Shown here: piece after piece, positions 5,166-5,538 of the stretch | How the letters are laid out: each line of letters starts with the position of its first letter | Position numbering within the stretch: position 1 is the first letter of the stretch | NCBI GenBank assembly: GCA_028718265.1 | Contig: JAQUMG010000125.1 | Span: 1-5,538, forward strand | Direction: 5' to 3' | Source: Candidatus Omnitrophota bacterium | GTDB taxonomy: Bacteria; Omnitrophota; Koll11; JAHIPI01 | DNA: 5,538 bases | The notes under the pieces: generated by a model | Told to the model about the DNA's origin: nothing | The model's database searches: none | The model's input: the letters and a program-made list of their open reading frames with translations, nothing else | Program-made: the position numbers and the translations under genes

Positions 5166-5538
5166 ATACGGCCGGATATAGATGCGGAACTAAAAAATAT
5201 AGTCGAGTCATTAAAGATTTACACTGAGCTGGAACGCGAATCGGGCGGCAGTTGTTTTGAGCGCCCCAGGGCCGTATCCAGGGAAAAAGAGCTTGAAGTC
5301 CTGAAGCGCGAGATTGCAGGAAGCAAATGCTGCCAGTTATGCAGAACGCGCACAAAACTCGTATTCGGATCGGGTAACCCGGATGCCGCGCTTATGTTTG
5401 TCGGAGAAGCGCCCGGCAGAGATGAAGACCTTCAGGGGCTTCCTTTTGTGGGTCGGGCAGGCCAGCTTCTTACTAAGATCATAGAATCCGTAGGCCTTAA
5501 AAGAAGTGAGGTCTATATTTGCAATATCCTGAAGTGCC
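5166..5538 (+). CDS. Uracil-DNA glycosylase, family 4 (Fe-S type), 3'-partial, start codon non-canonical or altered
   Basis: The frame directly after the TAA of the preceding gene stays open to the window end (124 whole codons). It encodes a recognisable family 4 uracil-DNA glycosylase. Numbered from ATA 5166, the first [4Fe-4S] cysteine pair is C56-x-x-C59 in [16 protein letters not shown] (55-70). The active-site motif is [20 protein letters not shown] (80-99). The last residues, YICNILKC, end at the cysteine expected to be the third cluster ligand; the fourth is outside. The enzyme removes uracil from DNA to start base excision repair. About 50 residues before the cysteines ([20 protein letters not shown] region) resemble the helical N-terminal extension of longer family members, so the coding region really begins near 5166. 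Yet that stretch has no ATG, GTG or TTG; ATA 5166 is the best placed candidate. Alternatives are CTG 5229 or a sequence error. The role is unrelated to its envelope neighbours. Confidence 0.82.
   Translation, partial: MRPDIDAELKNIVESLKIYTELERESGGSCFERPRAVSREKELEVLKREIAGSKCCQLCRTRTKLVFGSGNPDAALMFVGEAPGRDEDLQGLPFVGRAGQLLTKIIESVGLKRSEVYICNILKC

Noticed and set aside
5092..5355. Reverse-strand open frame across the GT28/uracil-DNA glycosylase junction
   Set aside because: The forward frame through the region encodes the end of GT28 and the recognisable glycosylase cysteine motif, whereas the reverse product shows nothing.

Overview
The window is a densely packed, single-direction (+ strand) stretch of bacterial chromosome. 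It carries five complete protein genes involved in cell-envelope glycans and lipids, one complete small membrane-protein gene of unknown function, and a partial gene at each end. I see no RNA gene, mobile element, CRISPR array or clear terminator, and the longest gap between genes is 26 bases. G+C is moderate. ATA (Ile) and AGG/AGA (Arg) codons are common, and TAA, TAG and TGA all serve as stops, so the genetic code looks standard. The mixture of genes (WaaE/KdtX-like transferase, GmhB-type phosphatase, plant/Bacillus-type glycolipid synthase, family 4 uracil-DNA glycosylase) suggests a Gram-negative-type, probably uncultured lineage. An Omnitrophota (Omnitrophica/OP3)-like or related genome is my guess from resemblance only; the sequence does not prove it.

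Layout: 1-209 is the C-terminal end of a NodU/CmcH-type carbamoyltransferase. 236-1003 is a WaaE/KdtX-like family 2 glycosyltransferase. 1000-1686 is a second family 2 transferase of the polyprenyl-phosphate sugar synthase type. 1699-2106 is a small single-pass membrane protein of unknown function with a TTG start. 2103-3488 is a polytopic GT-C/GT39-like glycosyltransferase. 3463-4029 is a GmhB/HisB-N HAD phosphatase. 4026-5165 is a family 28 (MGDG synthase/UgtP-like) glycolipid transferase. 5166-5538 is the beginning of a family 4 uracil-DNA glycosylase that has no ATG, GTG or TTG start.

How they may work together: four junctions overlap (ATGA at 1000, 2103 and 4026; 26 bases at 3463-3488), which indicates one translationally coupled operon. 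A plausible pathway is that the DPM-like enzyme charges a polyprenyl phosphate with a sugar, and the GT-C membrane enzyme transfers that sugar outside the membrane, perhaps helped by its small membrane partner. The WaaE-like enzyme would decorate a lipid-linked core or polysaccharide, the phosphatase would feed a heptose or similar sugar nucleotide pathway, and the GT28 enzyme would make a glycolipid. The carbamoyltransferase could modify a sugar. The acceptors and sugars cannot be read from the sequence.

The points most worth a second look are the missing canonical start of the uracil-DNA glycosylase (an ATA sits exactly where the start is expected), the unrecognised small membrane protein coupled to the GT-C enzyme, and a perfect 11-bp hairpin inside the GT28 gene.
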